The notes under the pieces were generated by a model, which was not told where the DNA came from, did not search any database, and saw only the letters and a program-made list of their open reading frames with translations. Source: Methylobacterium cerastii (lineage in GTDB: Bacteria > Pseudomonadota > Alphaproteobacteria > Rhizobiales > Beijerinckiaceae). Taken from it: a stretch of 48,422 bases of DNA. The position numbers and the translations under genes were made by a program. Shown here piece after piece: positions 1-7,648 of the stretch. Within the stretch, counting starts at the first letter, position 1, and each line of letters begins with the position of its first letter. The stretch covers positions 1 to 48,422 of the forward strand of contig NZ_BPQG01000026.1 in NCBI RefSeq assembly GCF_022179125.1. Direction: 5' to 3'.

Positions 1-388
1 AGGCGCGAGCTGCACGCCGTAGACGCGCCTCTCGGGCCTCGTGTCGGTCCTCTTCTTCGATCTCGTAGAGCATGAGCGTGATCTGGTAGCGGTCCTCGGC
101 GTCGCCGCCTTCAAGGCACGAGCCGAGGATCGCGGTCTCCGCCTCGGCGCCAGCCATGAACGTCAGGATGCGGCCAAGGAACACCGAGCGCATTCCGCCG
201 CCGGCAGTGCCTCGCCATTTTCCGCGCCGGTCCCACTCGAACAGGATCAAGTTGGGATCGGCCGTGATGCTGTGCCCGGCGCTGTCGTCGTCGGCTGTGA
301 TCGTCGCCCAGCCGCAGGCCATCGTCAGCGCGCGGCCGATGACAGCGTGCCCCGCCTCGTGAATGGCGGTGTGCCGGCGGTCATTCAC
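1..388 (-). CDS. FtsH/M41-like metallopeptidase, N-terminal part (continues at 48422..48253)
   Basis: Starts at a GTG (388..386) that overlaps the stop of the upstream XRE gene and reads without a stop to base 1. Residues 10-14 are HEAGH, the HExxH zinc site in the setting typical of the FtsH (M41) peptidase domain, followed by a GAEAE segment at about residues 86-90. There is no AAA ATPase domain or membrane segment, so this is a small stand-alone peptidase. If the molecule is circular, codon 130 is made of base 1 plus bases 48422-48421, and the protein continues in phase at 48420, ending at 48253 (about 185 residues). Overlap with a repressor gene suggests a regulatory protease; that role is inferred. 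Confidence 0.75.
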   Translation of the reverse strand, partial: MNDRRHTAIHEAGHAVIGRALTMACGWATITADDDSAGHSITADPNLILFEWDRRGKWRGTAGGGMRSVFLGRILTFMAGAEAETAILGSCLEGGDAEDRYQITLMLYEIEEEDRHEAREARLRRAARA

Positions 389-644
389 CGGCAGGCGCTT
401 TGCGCTCGCGGAACCGGATGCCGGCCCCTCCCCCGTTCTCGGGGATGAATTCGAGGCCGGCGGTCTCAAGCGTGCGCTGAATATCCGCCAGCGTCCGGTC
501 GTAGGGCTTGCGCTTGTCCGTCTCGAAATCCGCCAGCGTCGGCCGAGACACCCCGCTTTTCTCAGCCAGATCCTCCCGGCTCCACCCGAGCATGGCGCGG
601 GCGGCACGGCACTGAGCCGAACTTAAGACTTTTTCGCCAGACAT
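381..644 (-). CDS. XRE-family helix-turn-helix regulator
   Basis: An 87-residue DNA-binding protein. Residues about 8-65 form a Cro/C1-type HTH: RAARAMLGWSREDLAEKSGV precedes a recognition helix with SRPTLADFE. It probably represses the divergent small-gene operon starting at 721 and its own promoter. Its last codons overlap the GTG of the HEAGH peptidase (GGTGAATGA), so the two are translationally coupled. A repressor coupled to a small metallopeptidase recalls the ImmR/ImmA pair of ICEBs1, where the peptidase removes the repressor, but the peptidase family here is different. Confidence 0.8.
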   Translation of the reverse strand: MSGEKVLSSAQCRAARAMLGWSREDLAEKSGVSRPTLADFETDKRKPYDRTLADIQRTLETAGLEFIPENGGGAGIRFRERKAPAGE

Positions 645-657
645 CAGTCTTTTAATA

Positions 658-686
658 TTGACTTCGAGAGGGATGCCATACTAAAT
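658..686 (+). promoter_or_regulatory. Candidate sigma70-type promoter for the 721 operon
   Basis: TTGACT (658-663) and CTAAAT (681-686) are separated by 17 bases in an AT-richer stretch between the divergent XRE gene and the 721 gene. GACATCAG occurs twice nearby, at about 641 and 691, and could be repressor half-sites, although the first copy overlaps the XRE start codon. Assigned by eye only. Confidence 0.35.
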
Positions 687-720
687 AGCTGACATCAGAC
701 GAAACGCAAGGCCCGCCCCG

Positions 721-1044
721 ATGCGCTACGCCAACCTCATCCCCCACTCGCACATCGCCCGCAGCGCCGACCCGCGGCTGACCGCCGACGCCCGCCGCGT
801 TTTCACCCGCGCCAAGGCCGCCGTGAACGTCTGCACCGAGAGCGCCAAGCACTTCTCCCGCACCGTTGCCCCGCTGACCCGCCGTGACGGCACCTTCGAC
901 CGCTCCGCCATCATGCGCGCTGCGACCCGCGCCGCTCAGGCCCGCATGGAAGTGACCGGCGACGCCTGGGGCGTGTGCATGTCCTACGCCCTCAAGGGCG
1001 CCTGGGCTGCCGCGAAGTCCTCCCGCCTCGTCCGCGCGCACTGA
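721..1044 (+). CDS. Hypothetical small basic protein
   Basis: 107 residues, Ala/Arg-rich, predicted mostly helical, with no signal peptide or membrane segment and no family I recognise. It is the first gene of a tightly packed plus-strand run (721-5147) divergent from the XRE/peptidase pair, so it is probably under that regulator's control. Codon use is GC-rich like its neighbours. Confidence 0.65.
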   Translation: MRYANLIPHSHIARSADPRLTADARRVFTRAKAAVNVCTESAKHFSRTVAPLTRRDGTFDRSAIMRAATRAAQARMEVTGDAWGVCMSYALKGAWAAAKSSRLVRAH

Positions 1045-1054
1045 GGCCGGACCG

Positions 1055-1318
1055 ATGACCCGCACCGCCTCCTTCCTCGCCAACGTCCTCGGCCGCAGCG
1101 TCAGCCTGTTGCCGGTCAAGTCGGTCCTCGGCATCCGCCGTCAGGGCAACGGCAATTTCGCTGTGACGCTGTTCCACGAGTACGCGGACGGCAAGCGCGC
1201 CGGCAGCGACCTCGGCATGAACTTCCGCAGCGTCGCCGATGCCAGCGAGTTCGCATCGAGCCAAGCCAAGCAACACGGCGCCCCGGTCGTGGTGCTTGCC
1301 TCCGCGAAGGCGGCCTGA
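1055..1318 (+). CDS. Hypothetical protein
   Basis: 87 residues. The second half (FAVTLFHEYADGKRAG, then NFRSVADASEFASSQAKQ) reads like a small alpha/beta domain. It begins 10 bases after the preceding stop and is followed with a one-base gap by the next gene. No function can be assigned. Confidence 0.65.
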   Translation: MTRTASFLANVLGRSVSLLPVKSVLGIRRQGNGNFAVTLFHEYADGKRAGSDLGMNFRSVADASEFASSQAKQHGAPVVVLASAKAA

Positions 1319-1319
1319 C

Positions 1320-1520
1320 ATGGCCGCCGAACTCATCCGCTCCCCAGCCGTCCGCCTGCTGCACGCCCGGCAGGATCACGCGATCTGCCTGCGCCTCGCG
1401 GCTTCCTACCGGCACCGGATCGCGGCCGGCGAGACCGACCAGCGCGAGGCCCATGCCTGGGCGCTCGGCAACGCCCGCCGCTGGCGGCTCGTCGCGGCCG
1501 AACTGAGCGGGGCGAACTGA
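1320..1520 (+). CDS. Hypothetical protein
   Basis: 66 residues, starting at the ATG at 1320, directly after the preceding stop, rather than an upstream in-frame ATG that would lie inside the previous gene. Helical, rich in Ala, Arg and His. Its TGA overlaps the ATG of the next gene (TGATG), which indicates translational coupling. Confidence 0.6.
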   Translation: MAAELIRSPAVRLLHARQDHAICLRLAASYRHRIAAGETDQREAHAWALGNARRWRLVAAELSGAN

Positions 1521-1930
1521 TGGCCGCCCTGTCCCGCCGCACCGTCCTCGGCGCCTTCCTCGTCGTCGTGGCCGCACGGGTGCCTGCCATCGCCTCTGAC
1601 GGCATCCTGCCTGCGATCCGTTGGGCCGAGGCTGCCGACGCTGCCTATCTCGGTTCGGGCCGCATCGCTGACGACCGGGCGAAGGCTGGCCTGCCGCAGC
1701 CTGCCGGCTGGTCCGCCTACCGCGCCTCGCTGGCTCGCGTGCGCCGGCTGGCTCGCCTCGACCTCTACGCCCTGACGCCGACCACGCCCGAGACCGCCGC
1801 GGCGCTGGCCGCCTACCACACCACCCGCGGCGAGCGTGCCGGGACCTCCGGCGCCCGACGTGCTGCGCGCCGCCGACTGCGCAAGGTGTTCGCTCGACCC
1901 GGTGCCGTGCTGCCGCCTCGGCCGACCTGA
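1520..1930 (+). CDS. Hypothetical protein with Tat-like N-terminus
   Basis: 136 residues. The N-terminus has a twin-arginine-like start (SRRTVLGAFLVVVAARVPA) with a possible cleavage after AIA at about residue 25, so it may be exported. The rest is Arg/Ala-rich with a very basic C-terminus (RRAARRRLRK). No family recognised. Start codon overlaps the previous stop. Confidence 0.55.
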   Translation: MAALSRRTVLGAFLVVVAARVPAIASDGILPAIRWAEAADAAYLGSGRIADDRAKAGLPQPAGWSAYRASLARVRRLARLDLYALTPTTPETAAALAAYHTTRGERAGTSGARRAARRRLRKVFARPGAVLPPRPT

Positions 1931-1997
1931 ACGCGCGACTACCCGAACGCCCGTCTTCCTCAATCCCTGAAATCACGAGCCCCTTGGAGCCCGACCG

Positions 1998-2600
1998 ATG
2001 ACGCACGCCCGTATCCTTGCCCTCGACACCGCCGCCGACCCGATCCACGCCGCGATCCTCCGCCACCGCACCGCCTACGACGCCTATCAGGTCGCCCCCG
2101 AGGGCGAGGCGTCTATGGTCGCCAGCGACGACTACGACGCCGCAACGGACGCCCTGACGACGACGCCTTGCGCCTCCCGGTTCGGCGCGCTCGCCCTGCT
2201 CGGGCACCTGCGCTGGTGGCTCGGCGAGGAAGCCGAGTTTTCGGCAGGCCATCAGCCGGGGTACGGCATCGCGCAGGCCCGCGTCGCCGACCTGACGCTG
2301 TTCCTTGGCAGCAACCTGCCGCCGGTCGCGACCCCCTATGCCTTCCCCTCGGGCCGCCTGCCGCTCGCTTCGGCCCGCCTGCTGCCGGGCGTCGATCGCT
2401 ACAGCCAGCACGCGACGCTCGCCCCGGTAAACGAAGCGCTGCCCGGCGAGGACGAGCCCTGGCAGGCCGTCGCCGCGATCCGCCCCGATACCGCCTTTGT
2501 CCACGGTCGCCGCTTCATCGGCATGGCCGGCGAAATGCTGGCCGCCCTCGTCATCATCGGCGGCGGCGCCGTCCTCACGGGCTTTGCTTCGCTGCTGTGA
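1998..2600 (+). CDS. Hypothetical protein with C-terminal membrane segment
   Basis: 200 residues, started by an ATG with GGAG about 8 bases upstream. Residues about 180-200 (MLAALVIIGGGAVLTGFASL) form one hydrophobic helix at the very C-terminus, so it may be tail-anchored. The first part contains conserved-looking Asp/Tyr clusters (ASDDYDAATDAL) and a Trp-rich segment (HLRWWLGEE). Phage/plasmid accessory gene of unknown role. Confidence 0.65.
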   Translation: MTHARILALDTAADPIHAAILRHRTAYDAYQVAPEGEASMVASDDYDAATDALTTTPCASRFGALALLGHLRWWLGEEAEFSAGHQPGYGIAQARVADLTLFLGSNLPPVATPYAFPSGRLPLASARLLPGVDRYSQHATLAPVNEALPGEDEPWQAVAAIRPDTAFVHGRRFIGMAGEMLAALVIIGGGAVLTGFASLL

Positions 2601-2679
2601 ACTCTGCCCGCCTGTCGGCCTGACCTACGGCCCACTTGCCCACACGCCTTCAAGTCATCAAGCCCACGGAGTTCCTAAC

Positions 2680-4734
2680 ATGCGCAGCATTGTACGCCCG
2701 CAAGATGATCCGACAGACGCACACGCCGGCCAGCGCGACCGCGCCGCCCGCCTGCGCGACACCGCTGGACGGTTCACGAAAAGCCAAAACGGTGCTCCAT
2801 CGGCGCCTGAGCCTGCCGCCTTGCCTGCCCCGCAGGAAGCCCCGTCGCGGGGCACCGTGCCGGTGTCGGCCGACGCACCCGAAGGAACCTACGCCCTCGA
2901 AGTCACGGGCGAGGGCCTTGGCCTGCATGCCGATCCTGGAGCCGCGCTTATCGTAGCGCCCGAGATGCCGACCAGCGCCGGCCTCGCGGTGTTCTACCTC
3001 CAGGGCAAGCCCGGCCCGGTCGTGTTCGACCTGACCCACCATTTTCAGCCCGAGTTCGCGAAGCCGTTCAAAGCCGGGTCTGAGGTGATGCCTCTGATCG
3101 AGGTGGTGGAGCCCAGCACGGGGCGTTTCGGGCACCTAAGCACCGATCGCGTCGAGCAGATCCATCGCGTTCTCGGGACCTACAGCGATGTCGATCTACC
3201 CTCGAAGTACGGCCCTCGCCCGCCCAAGCTGCCGGTGATGAGCGAGTGCCCCGAGGACATGGGCGAGCAGTACGTGAAGGATGCGGGCGCCTATCCGCTA
3301 GTTCGGAAGGGCGAGACCGTCATCTTCGATCCGTCCCGCCGCGACTTGGTCCACGGCGCCCTGTGCGTGATCGAGTGGCACGGCGGCACCCGTGACGTGG
3401 TGCTGACCCATTTCCGCAAGATCGGCGGCCAGGGCGAACCGCAGTGGTGGGTCGATCCGGTCAACCGCGTCGGTGCGGGGACGGTCTACGCGAGCGACGG
3501 CCCCTACGATGCCGACCATCTGCGCCAGAAGCTCGTCGGCACTGTCGTCGGCGTGCTGGTGCCGCAGCGTGGGGGTGAGCCGGTGCCAGAGGCCGAGGGT
3601 GACGCGGCATCAGAGCCGGCACAGTCCAACCCGGCAGACGAGATCCATGCGGCTAGAGAGCGCGAGCGCGAAGCGGCGGCACTGGCCGCTCTACACGACG
3701 CGGACCTGACGAGCGCAGTGTCACCAGATGTCCGGGCCGCGATCGTGCGGCACGGCGAGGTCATGCAGGCGACCCAGCTTCGCGCCGGCGAGACCGACGA
3801 GGAGTTCGACCGCGACGCGGCGATGCAGATCGAGGCTGAGCACGCTATCGCCGATGCGCCCGCTCAGACCCTGGCCGATCTCCGCGCCAAGCTGACGTAT
3901 CTGCTGCCGCTCATGGCGGACACGATCGGCGACCAGATGCACACTGAGCACCTGAACGCGATCCGGGACGATGCGGACCGGCTGTGCCGATCGGCGCCCC
4001 TTCCGGTGGACGGCGCTGCCGACCCCGTGCTCGCGGCAATCCAGGCGCACAGCGAGGCTCGCGTCGCCTTCAACGAAACCTGCAACCCCGCTGACGAGGC
4101 TTGGCGCAGGGAACAAGGCCTAGACACCTCGGAGCCCGCGGTCGCGCTCGCTCAAGCAGTTTGGGAGAACGCCGAACGGGCCGAAGTCGAGGCATGGAAC
4201 GCGGTTTTTGAGACGCCTCCAACGACGTTGGCGGGCCTTGTCGCTGTGATCTGCCACGCTCAACGCTGGGCGCCTGAAAACCTGGGAGTGACGGGCACAA
4301 TGACCCTTGGCGGTATTCTCGGGTCCATCGCTTCGAGCGCGGCAAACCTGGCGCTGTTCACGCCGAACGCCGATCCTGCGGAGTCCGACGAAGCGGCACA
4401 GATCCGGCTTGCGGCCACGCCGTTCACGCCGTCCGACCTTCACGGCCCCTGCCCGGTGCCTTCCAATGCCGATTGGATCAGGGACGCAGGCGTGACGCTG
4501 CCGTGGCTCCGGCATGGGTTCGTCATGGTCTGCTCTAGCCGGGAGCAACTGACGAGCTTCCTGCGCGACCAGCCCGAGGACGAGTTCAGCGACCTCATCG
4601 GCGGGCTTGGCGTCGCGCAACGCAACCTCGCCCAGATGGCTCGCCTCGCGGGGGAGGCGCTTGAGCGGATCATGATCGGGATGGCGATCCTCGCGGAGGA
4701 GGAGCGACTGTCCGGTAAGGGCGGGGAGGTCTGA
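2680..4734 (+). CDS. Large hypothetical protein of the small-gene operon
   Basis: 684 residues from the ATG at 2680 (GGAG 8 bases upstream). The open frame extends further upstream, but that part overlaps the 1998-2600 gene and has unlikely composition. Residues about 190-310 (YPLVRKGETVIFDPSRRD, then GALCVIEWHGG) have the alternating strand pattern of an S24/LexA-like beta domain, but the Ser nucleophile motif is not obvious. The C-terminal half is acidic and helical. Followed 3 bases later by the next gene. No confident function. Confidence 0.65.
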   Translation: MRSIVRPQDDPTDAHAGQRDRAARLRDTAGRFTKSQNGAPSAPEPAALPAPQEAPSRGTVPVSADAPEGTYALEVTGEGLGLHADPGAALIVAPEMPTSAGLAVFYLQGKPGPVVFDLTHHFQPEFAKPFKAGSEVMPLIEVVEPSTGRFGHLSTDRVEQIHRVLGTYSDVDLPSKYGPRPPKLPVMSECPEDMGEQYVKDAGAYPLVRKGETVIFDPSRRDLVHGALCVIEWHGGTRDVVLTHFRKIGGQGEPQWWVDPVNRVGAGTVYASDGPYDADHLRQKLVGTVVGVLVPQRGGEPVPEAEGDAASEPAQSNPADEIHAAREREREAAALAALHDADLTSAVSPDVRAAIVRHGEVMQATQLRAGETDEEFDRDAAMQIEAEHAIADAPAQTLADLRAKLTYLLPLMADTIGDQMHTEHLNAIRDDADRLCRSAPLPVDGAADPVLAAIQAHSEARVAFNETCNPADEAWRREQGLDTSEPAVALAQAVWENAERAEVEAWNAVFETPPTTLAGLVAVICHAQRWAPENLGVTGTMTLGGILGSIASSAANLALFTPNADPAESDEAAQIRLAATPFTPSDLHGPCPVPSNADWIRDAGVTLPWLRHGFVMVCSSREQLTSFLRDQPEDEFSDLIGGLGVAQRNLAQMARLAGEALERIMIGMAILAEEERLSGKGGEV

Positions 4735-4736
4735 CG

Positions 4737-5147
4737 ATGGGCGACGTGCTCAGCTTCGCCCCGCGGCCCAAGGTGGCCGTTCCTGTCGATTTGGCGCCGA
4801 TGGCGGAGGCGGAGGTTCGCACTCGCCTTGGCGAAGCCCTGCAAACCGCCCTGGATACCGCAGACCACATCATCGCCGTTCTCGACCGCATGGACGGCGA
4901 CACCGATGCCGAGGACGGCGCGGATGCGGAACCCTCGCTCGCCGCCCCTGAGAACCACCACGTCAGTCAGGTTGTCTGGCTGCGCGGGAACGATGGGGAC
5001 CGGGAGGCCGAGGCGCTTGAGGTCGTGTTGCCGGTCGTGGCAGCCGAGCGCGCTGTGATCCCGCTCGCGGCTCTGCCTTGGGGCGGCCGAGGGAATGTCG
5101 TGGCGGCTGCCGGAGTAGCGCTGTTCAACATGGTCGGGAGGCGCTGA
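4737..5147 (+). CDS. Hypothetical acidic protein
   Basis: 136 residues, immediately downstream of the 684-residue gene. An N-terminal helical segment (VRTRLGEALQTALDTADHII) is followed by an acidic linker rich in Asp/Glu and a hydrophobic beta-like C-terminal part. Last gene of the plus-strand run; the next gene is convergent. Confidence 0.6.
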   Translation: MGDVLSFAPRPKVAVPVDLAPMAEAEVRTRLGEALQTALDTADHIIAVLDRMDGDTDAEDGADAEPSLAAPENHHVSQVVWLRGNDGDREAEALEVVLPVVAAERAVIPLAALPWGGRGNVVAAAGVALFNMVGRR

Positions 5148-5161
5148 TCCACTCGGGGGTG

Positions 5162-5620
5162 TCAGCGCAGTTTTACATCAGATACCACGCAACTGACCGT
5201 CTTGGACTGATCAGCAACTAGACCCATAATCAGCCCCCGCACGGGGATTGATTTGCCAGCGGCGATATTTTCGTAAACCGTTTGCACCTTTCGATCTAAG
5301 ACGGTTCCACTCCCGCCCTGATACTCGCATGTGATCTCAACGTCCTTTACGTCACGATTGCCTAGATTTTTAAGGGTGCCATTGAATTCGCTGATCTGCC
5401 CGCCTCCCTTGCTGGCAGGACGAAAGCTTTCGATGATGACTTGTTCACGGGCACGAAGGCGAGCGCGCATGTCATCAGGAATGACGGTAGGCTTCCCCGT
5501 GGGCAGGGGCTCAGGGGCCGTCGCCTGCCTTGTAGGATCTGGACCAGGCCCAGGGCCTAACAGGGCTACGAGGAATAAGCCGGCGATGATCGCGAGGCCG
5601 GCCCAGACGGCATTCCGCAT
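5162..5620 (-). CDS. Membrane-anchored protein, FxLYD-like domain
   Basis: 152 residues. One N-terminal membrane helix (residues 4-22) is followed by a Pro-rich linker, a short helix and a beta-sandwich-like domain. The pattern FNGTLKNLGNRDVKDVEITC and the later ENIAAGKSIPVRG resemble FxLYD/DUF3426-type extracytoplasmic domains. Probably periplasm-facing. Convergent with the 4737 gene. Confidence 0.65.
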   Translation of the reverse strand: MRNAVWAGLAIIAGLFLVALLGPGPGPDPTRQATAPEPLPTGKPTVIPDDMRARLRAREQVIIESFRPASKGGGQISEFNGTLKNLGNRDVKDVEITCEYQGGSGTVLDRKVQTVYENIAAGKSIPVRGLIMGLVADQSKTVSCVVSDVKLR

Positions 5621-5806
5621 ATCTAGGGGCCTTCGGGTCAGAGGGTTGTGTCTCCAATCCTAAGTCGAGTTATCCAAGCCCGCCATCGTTGAAATCGAGC
5701 GTTCGCCGGGCGGCCACACCATCGCAGCTCGCCCGGCTTGCACACTCGGCCACGGCGCGGCTGGTTCGGCCTGAAATGCAGGCAAGCCTCATCGAAGGCA
5801 AGCAGG

Positions 5807-5904
5807 CTTGTGGTCAGGGCGGCAATCATAGTCCGCGACAGGTCGGCCCGTGACGTGCTGAAACGGGGATAGTGGCTGAATGAGTCGCCTGCCTGTGGGC
5901 AAGC
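5807..5904. repeat. Candidate partition-site repeats upstream of parA
   Basis: CTTGTGGTCAGGGC (5807-5820) and CCTGTGGGCAAGC (5892-5904) are variants of the motif found again at 7270-7282, downstream of the partition cassette. Several GGCAAGC/GCAGGC words lie in the same stretch. The surrounding 5621-5911 interval holds no gene I can support. Repeats beside a ParA/RHH pair are where a parS-like centromere is expected. Confidence 0.3.
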
Positions 5905-5911
5905 GGGCGCG

Positions 5912-6595
5912 ATGGCAGGCAGGGAAGCGGGCGTGCGGACAATAGCAATCATCAGTCAGAAGGGCGGCGTCGGCAAATCGACCGTTGCCGTCCACCTTGC
6001 CGTAGCTGGCACGCTCGCCGGCTACCGCACGGCGCTGGTCGATCTGGACCCCCAAGCCACGGCCCGGAAGTGGGGCGACAAGCGCGAGGCTCCCGAACCC
6101 GAGGTCATCGGCGACCATGCCGAGCGGCTGCCGCAGCTCGTAGAGGCCGCTCGCGCGAACGGTGCCGACCTCCTCGTGATCGATACAGCCCCGAACGCGG
6201 ATCGCGCATCCCTCGCGGCTGCACGGGCGGCCGACCTTATTTTGATCCCATGCCGGCCGGCTGCGTTCGACCTCGAAGCGATCGAGGCGACACGGGATCT
6301 CGCGACCATCGCCAAGAAACCGGCTTGGGTCGTTCTGTCGTCGGCTCCGACCCGCAGCGCGATCGTAGAGGAAGCTCGGCGCGGCCTGGAAGCTGACGGC
6401 TCGCGTGTCGCGCCGCAGGTAATCCATCAGCGTGTCGCCTACTCCTATGCGGTGATCGACGGGCGTTCGGCCTCCGAGTATGAGCCGGACGGGAAGGCTG
6501 CCGAGGAAGTGGCGGCCCTTTTCACGTGGGCATGCGAGCAAGTGGGATTGCCTGCGGGCGGGCCTGACAACAAGACGGCAGGGGGGCAGGGATGA
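5912..6595 (+). CDS. parA: ParA-family partition ATPase
   Basis: 227 residues. A deviant Walker A motif (SQKGGVGKST, residues about 15-24) lies near the N-terminus, followed by LVDLDPQATA (A' box) and LLVIDTAP (Walker B). It lacks the N-terminal HTH of type Ia ParA, so it is a small type Ib protein that would bind the nucleoid and move plasmid cargo. The 3' end overlaps the start of an RHH gene (ATGA), the usual ParA/centromere-binding-protein arrangement. A GTG at 5933 is an alternative start. Confidence 0.9.
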   Translation: MAGREAGVRTIAIISQKGGVGKSTVAVHLAVAGTLAGYRTALVDLDPQATARKWGDKREAPEPEVIGDHAERLPQLVEAARANGADLLVIDTAPNADRASLAAARAADLILIPCRPAAFDLEAIEATRDLATIAKKPAWVVLSSAPTRSAIVEEARRGLEADGSRVAPQVIHQRVAYSYAVIDGRSASEYEPDGKAAEEVAALFTWACEQVGLPAGGPDNKTAGGQG

Positions 6596-6888
6596 CGAAG
6601 CGGCCAAGTCTGTTCGGGGCGAAGCCGGCTGCGGTAGAGCCGGAAGCCGTTGTCGAGGCGCCTGTGCCTGCGGCTCGCCCGGCCATGGCTCGGGAGGCCG
6701 CACCCGGCAGCCGCTACCCGAAGGCGACGACGCGCGAGGGCAAGCGCGTGGTGACGGCCTATGTCTCGCCGGAGGCGTTCCGCCAGTTGAAACGGCTCGC
6801 GGCCGACACCGACGCTCAGCAACAGGACCTCCTTCTAGAGGGGATCAATCTGCTGTTCGAGAAGCATGGCCTGTCGCGGATTGCATGA
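6592..6888 (+). CDS. Ribbon-helix-helix protein, probable ParB/ParG-like partner
   Basis: 98 residues. The disordered, Ala/Pro/Glu-rich N-terminus (about 50 residues) precedes a ribbon-helix-helix domain: KRVVTAYVSPEAFRQLKRLA and DLLLEGINLLFEKHG. A flexible N-terminal tail plus RHH is the layout of ParG-type centromere-binding proteins of type Ib systems, and it follows parA with a 4-base overlap. Likely binds the flanking repeats and stimulates ParA. Confidence 0.8.
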   Translation: MTKRPSLFGAKPAAVEPEAVVEAPVPAARPAMAREAAPGSRYPKATTREGKRVVTAYVSPEAFRQLKRLAADTDAQQQDLLLEGINLLFEKHGLSRIA

Positions 6889-7241
6889 TGGCGGAGCCTG
6901 AGACACCCGAGGAGTTCGCCCCCGTTGACTGGGAGCACAAGCGGAAGCGCGGGCGATCGAAAGTCCCAGGTGCTCCTGACTGGCCGAAGGGGGTGCATCC
7001 CATCTCACTCGATGGAATTGCTCTGATCGGCGTCGATGACGCGGGGCTGCTGTATTGGGATGGGCGCCCCGTCGAAGTCCGGCGCCGCTTGGATCTCAGC
7101 CGCAGCGAAAAGTGGTTCGCTATTGTCGTCGGCTTCTTCACGATCCTCGGCGGGGCCGGCGCTGTTGCGCAGGGCTGGGCTGCCGCGCATCAGTGGTCAT
7201 GCCAGATTGAGGCAGTTAGCTGGCACTGCCCAAAGAAGTGA
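6885..7241 (+). CDS. Small single-pass membrane protein
   Basis: 118 residues, starting at the ATG overlapping the RHH stop (ATGATGG; 6888 is an equally good start). The soluble N-terminal part (about 80 residues) is followed by one membrane helix (WFAIVVGFFTILGGAGAVAQ) and a short tail with two Cys. Third gene of the partition operon by spacing; role unknown. Confidence 0.65.
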   Translation: MMAEPETPEEFAPVDWEHKRKRGRSKVPGAPDWPKGVHPISLDGIALIGVDDAGLLYWDGRPVEVRRRLDLSRSEKWFAIVVGFFTILGGAGAVAQGWAAAHQWSCQIEAVSWHCPKK

Positions 7242-7269
7242 AAGCCTCGCGCGGTCGTTCGCATGCCGT

Positions 7270-7282
7270 CTTGTGGGCAGGC
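7270..7282. repeat. Candidate partition-site repeat downstream of the parA operon
   Basis: CTTGTGGGCAGGC, near-identical to the two copies at 5807 and 5892 that lie upstream of parA. The copies therefore bracket the cassette. No gene is seen between 7242 and 7390. Confidence 0.3.
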
Positions 7283-7390
7283 CAACAATCCCGCCCGTGG
7301 GCCTTGCTGCAAGCCCGCATTCTCTGTAACTTTCGATAAGGGTTCTTCTCGAAAGTTTGAGATAAGCGTGGGCGAAAGGTAGGTGAAGAA

Positions 7391-7648
7391 ATGAAGCCAG
7401 AGCTATCTTCTCCCGACGATGCGTTCGCGCCGCTCCGTGATGCCGCCTCGGCCGTTGCACGGAACTTCGGGCTCGCCGCCGACGTGCAGCAGATCTCGCC
7501 CGAGCACTGGCAGCGCGTGCTTGCCGCCGTCGAAGACCGAATGAGGCTACGCGGGATCAAGATGCCAGAAGACTGGCGCGACGAGCTGGCCGATCAGATG
7601 GGCCGCTTCGATGTCGCTGCTGCAAGCCGTGATGTCGTTGCCTCCTGA
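7391..7648 (+). CDS. Small helical protein upstream of integrase
   Basis: 85 residues, helical and acidic ([18 protein letters not shown], then [15 protein letters not shown]). It overlaps the integrase start by 38 bases, so the two are probably co-translated. It could be an accessory or regulator of the recombinase, but there is no recognisable domain. Confidence 0.55.
   Translation: MKPELSSPDDAFAPLRDAASAVARNFGLAADVQQISPEHWQRVLAAVEDRMRLRGIKMPEDWRDELADQMGRFDVAAASRDVVAS

Noticed and set aside
1116-2504. 462-residue open frame on the minus strand across the small-gene operon
   Set aside because: Arg/Gly/Ala-rich translation without domains, opposite to a run of coupled plus-strand genes with RBSs; a typical shadow of GC-rich coding DNA.
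5638-5829. 63-residue minus-strand frame upstream of parA
   Set aside because: Basic, Arg-rich, no RBS, overlaps the candidate partition repeats; more likely noncoding.
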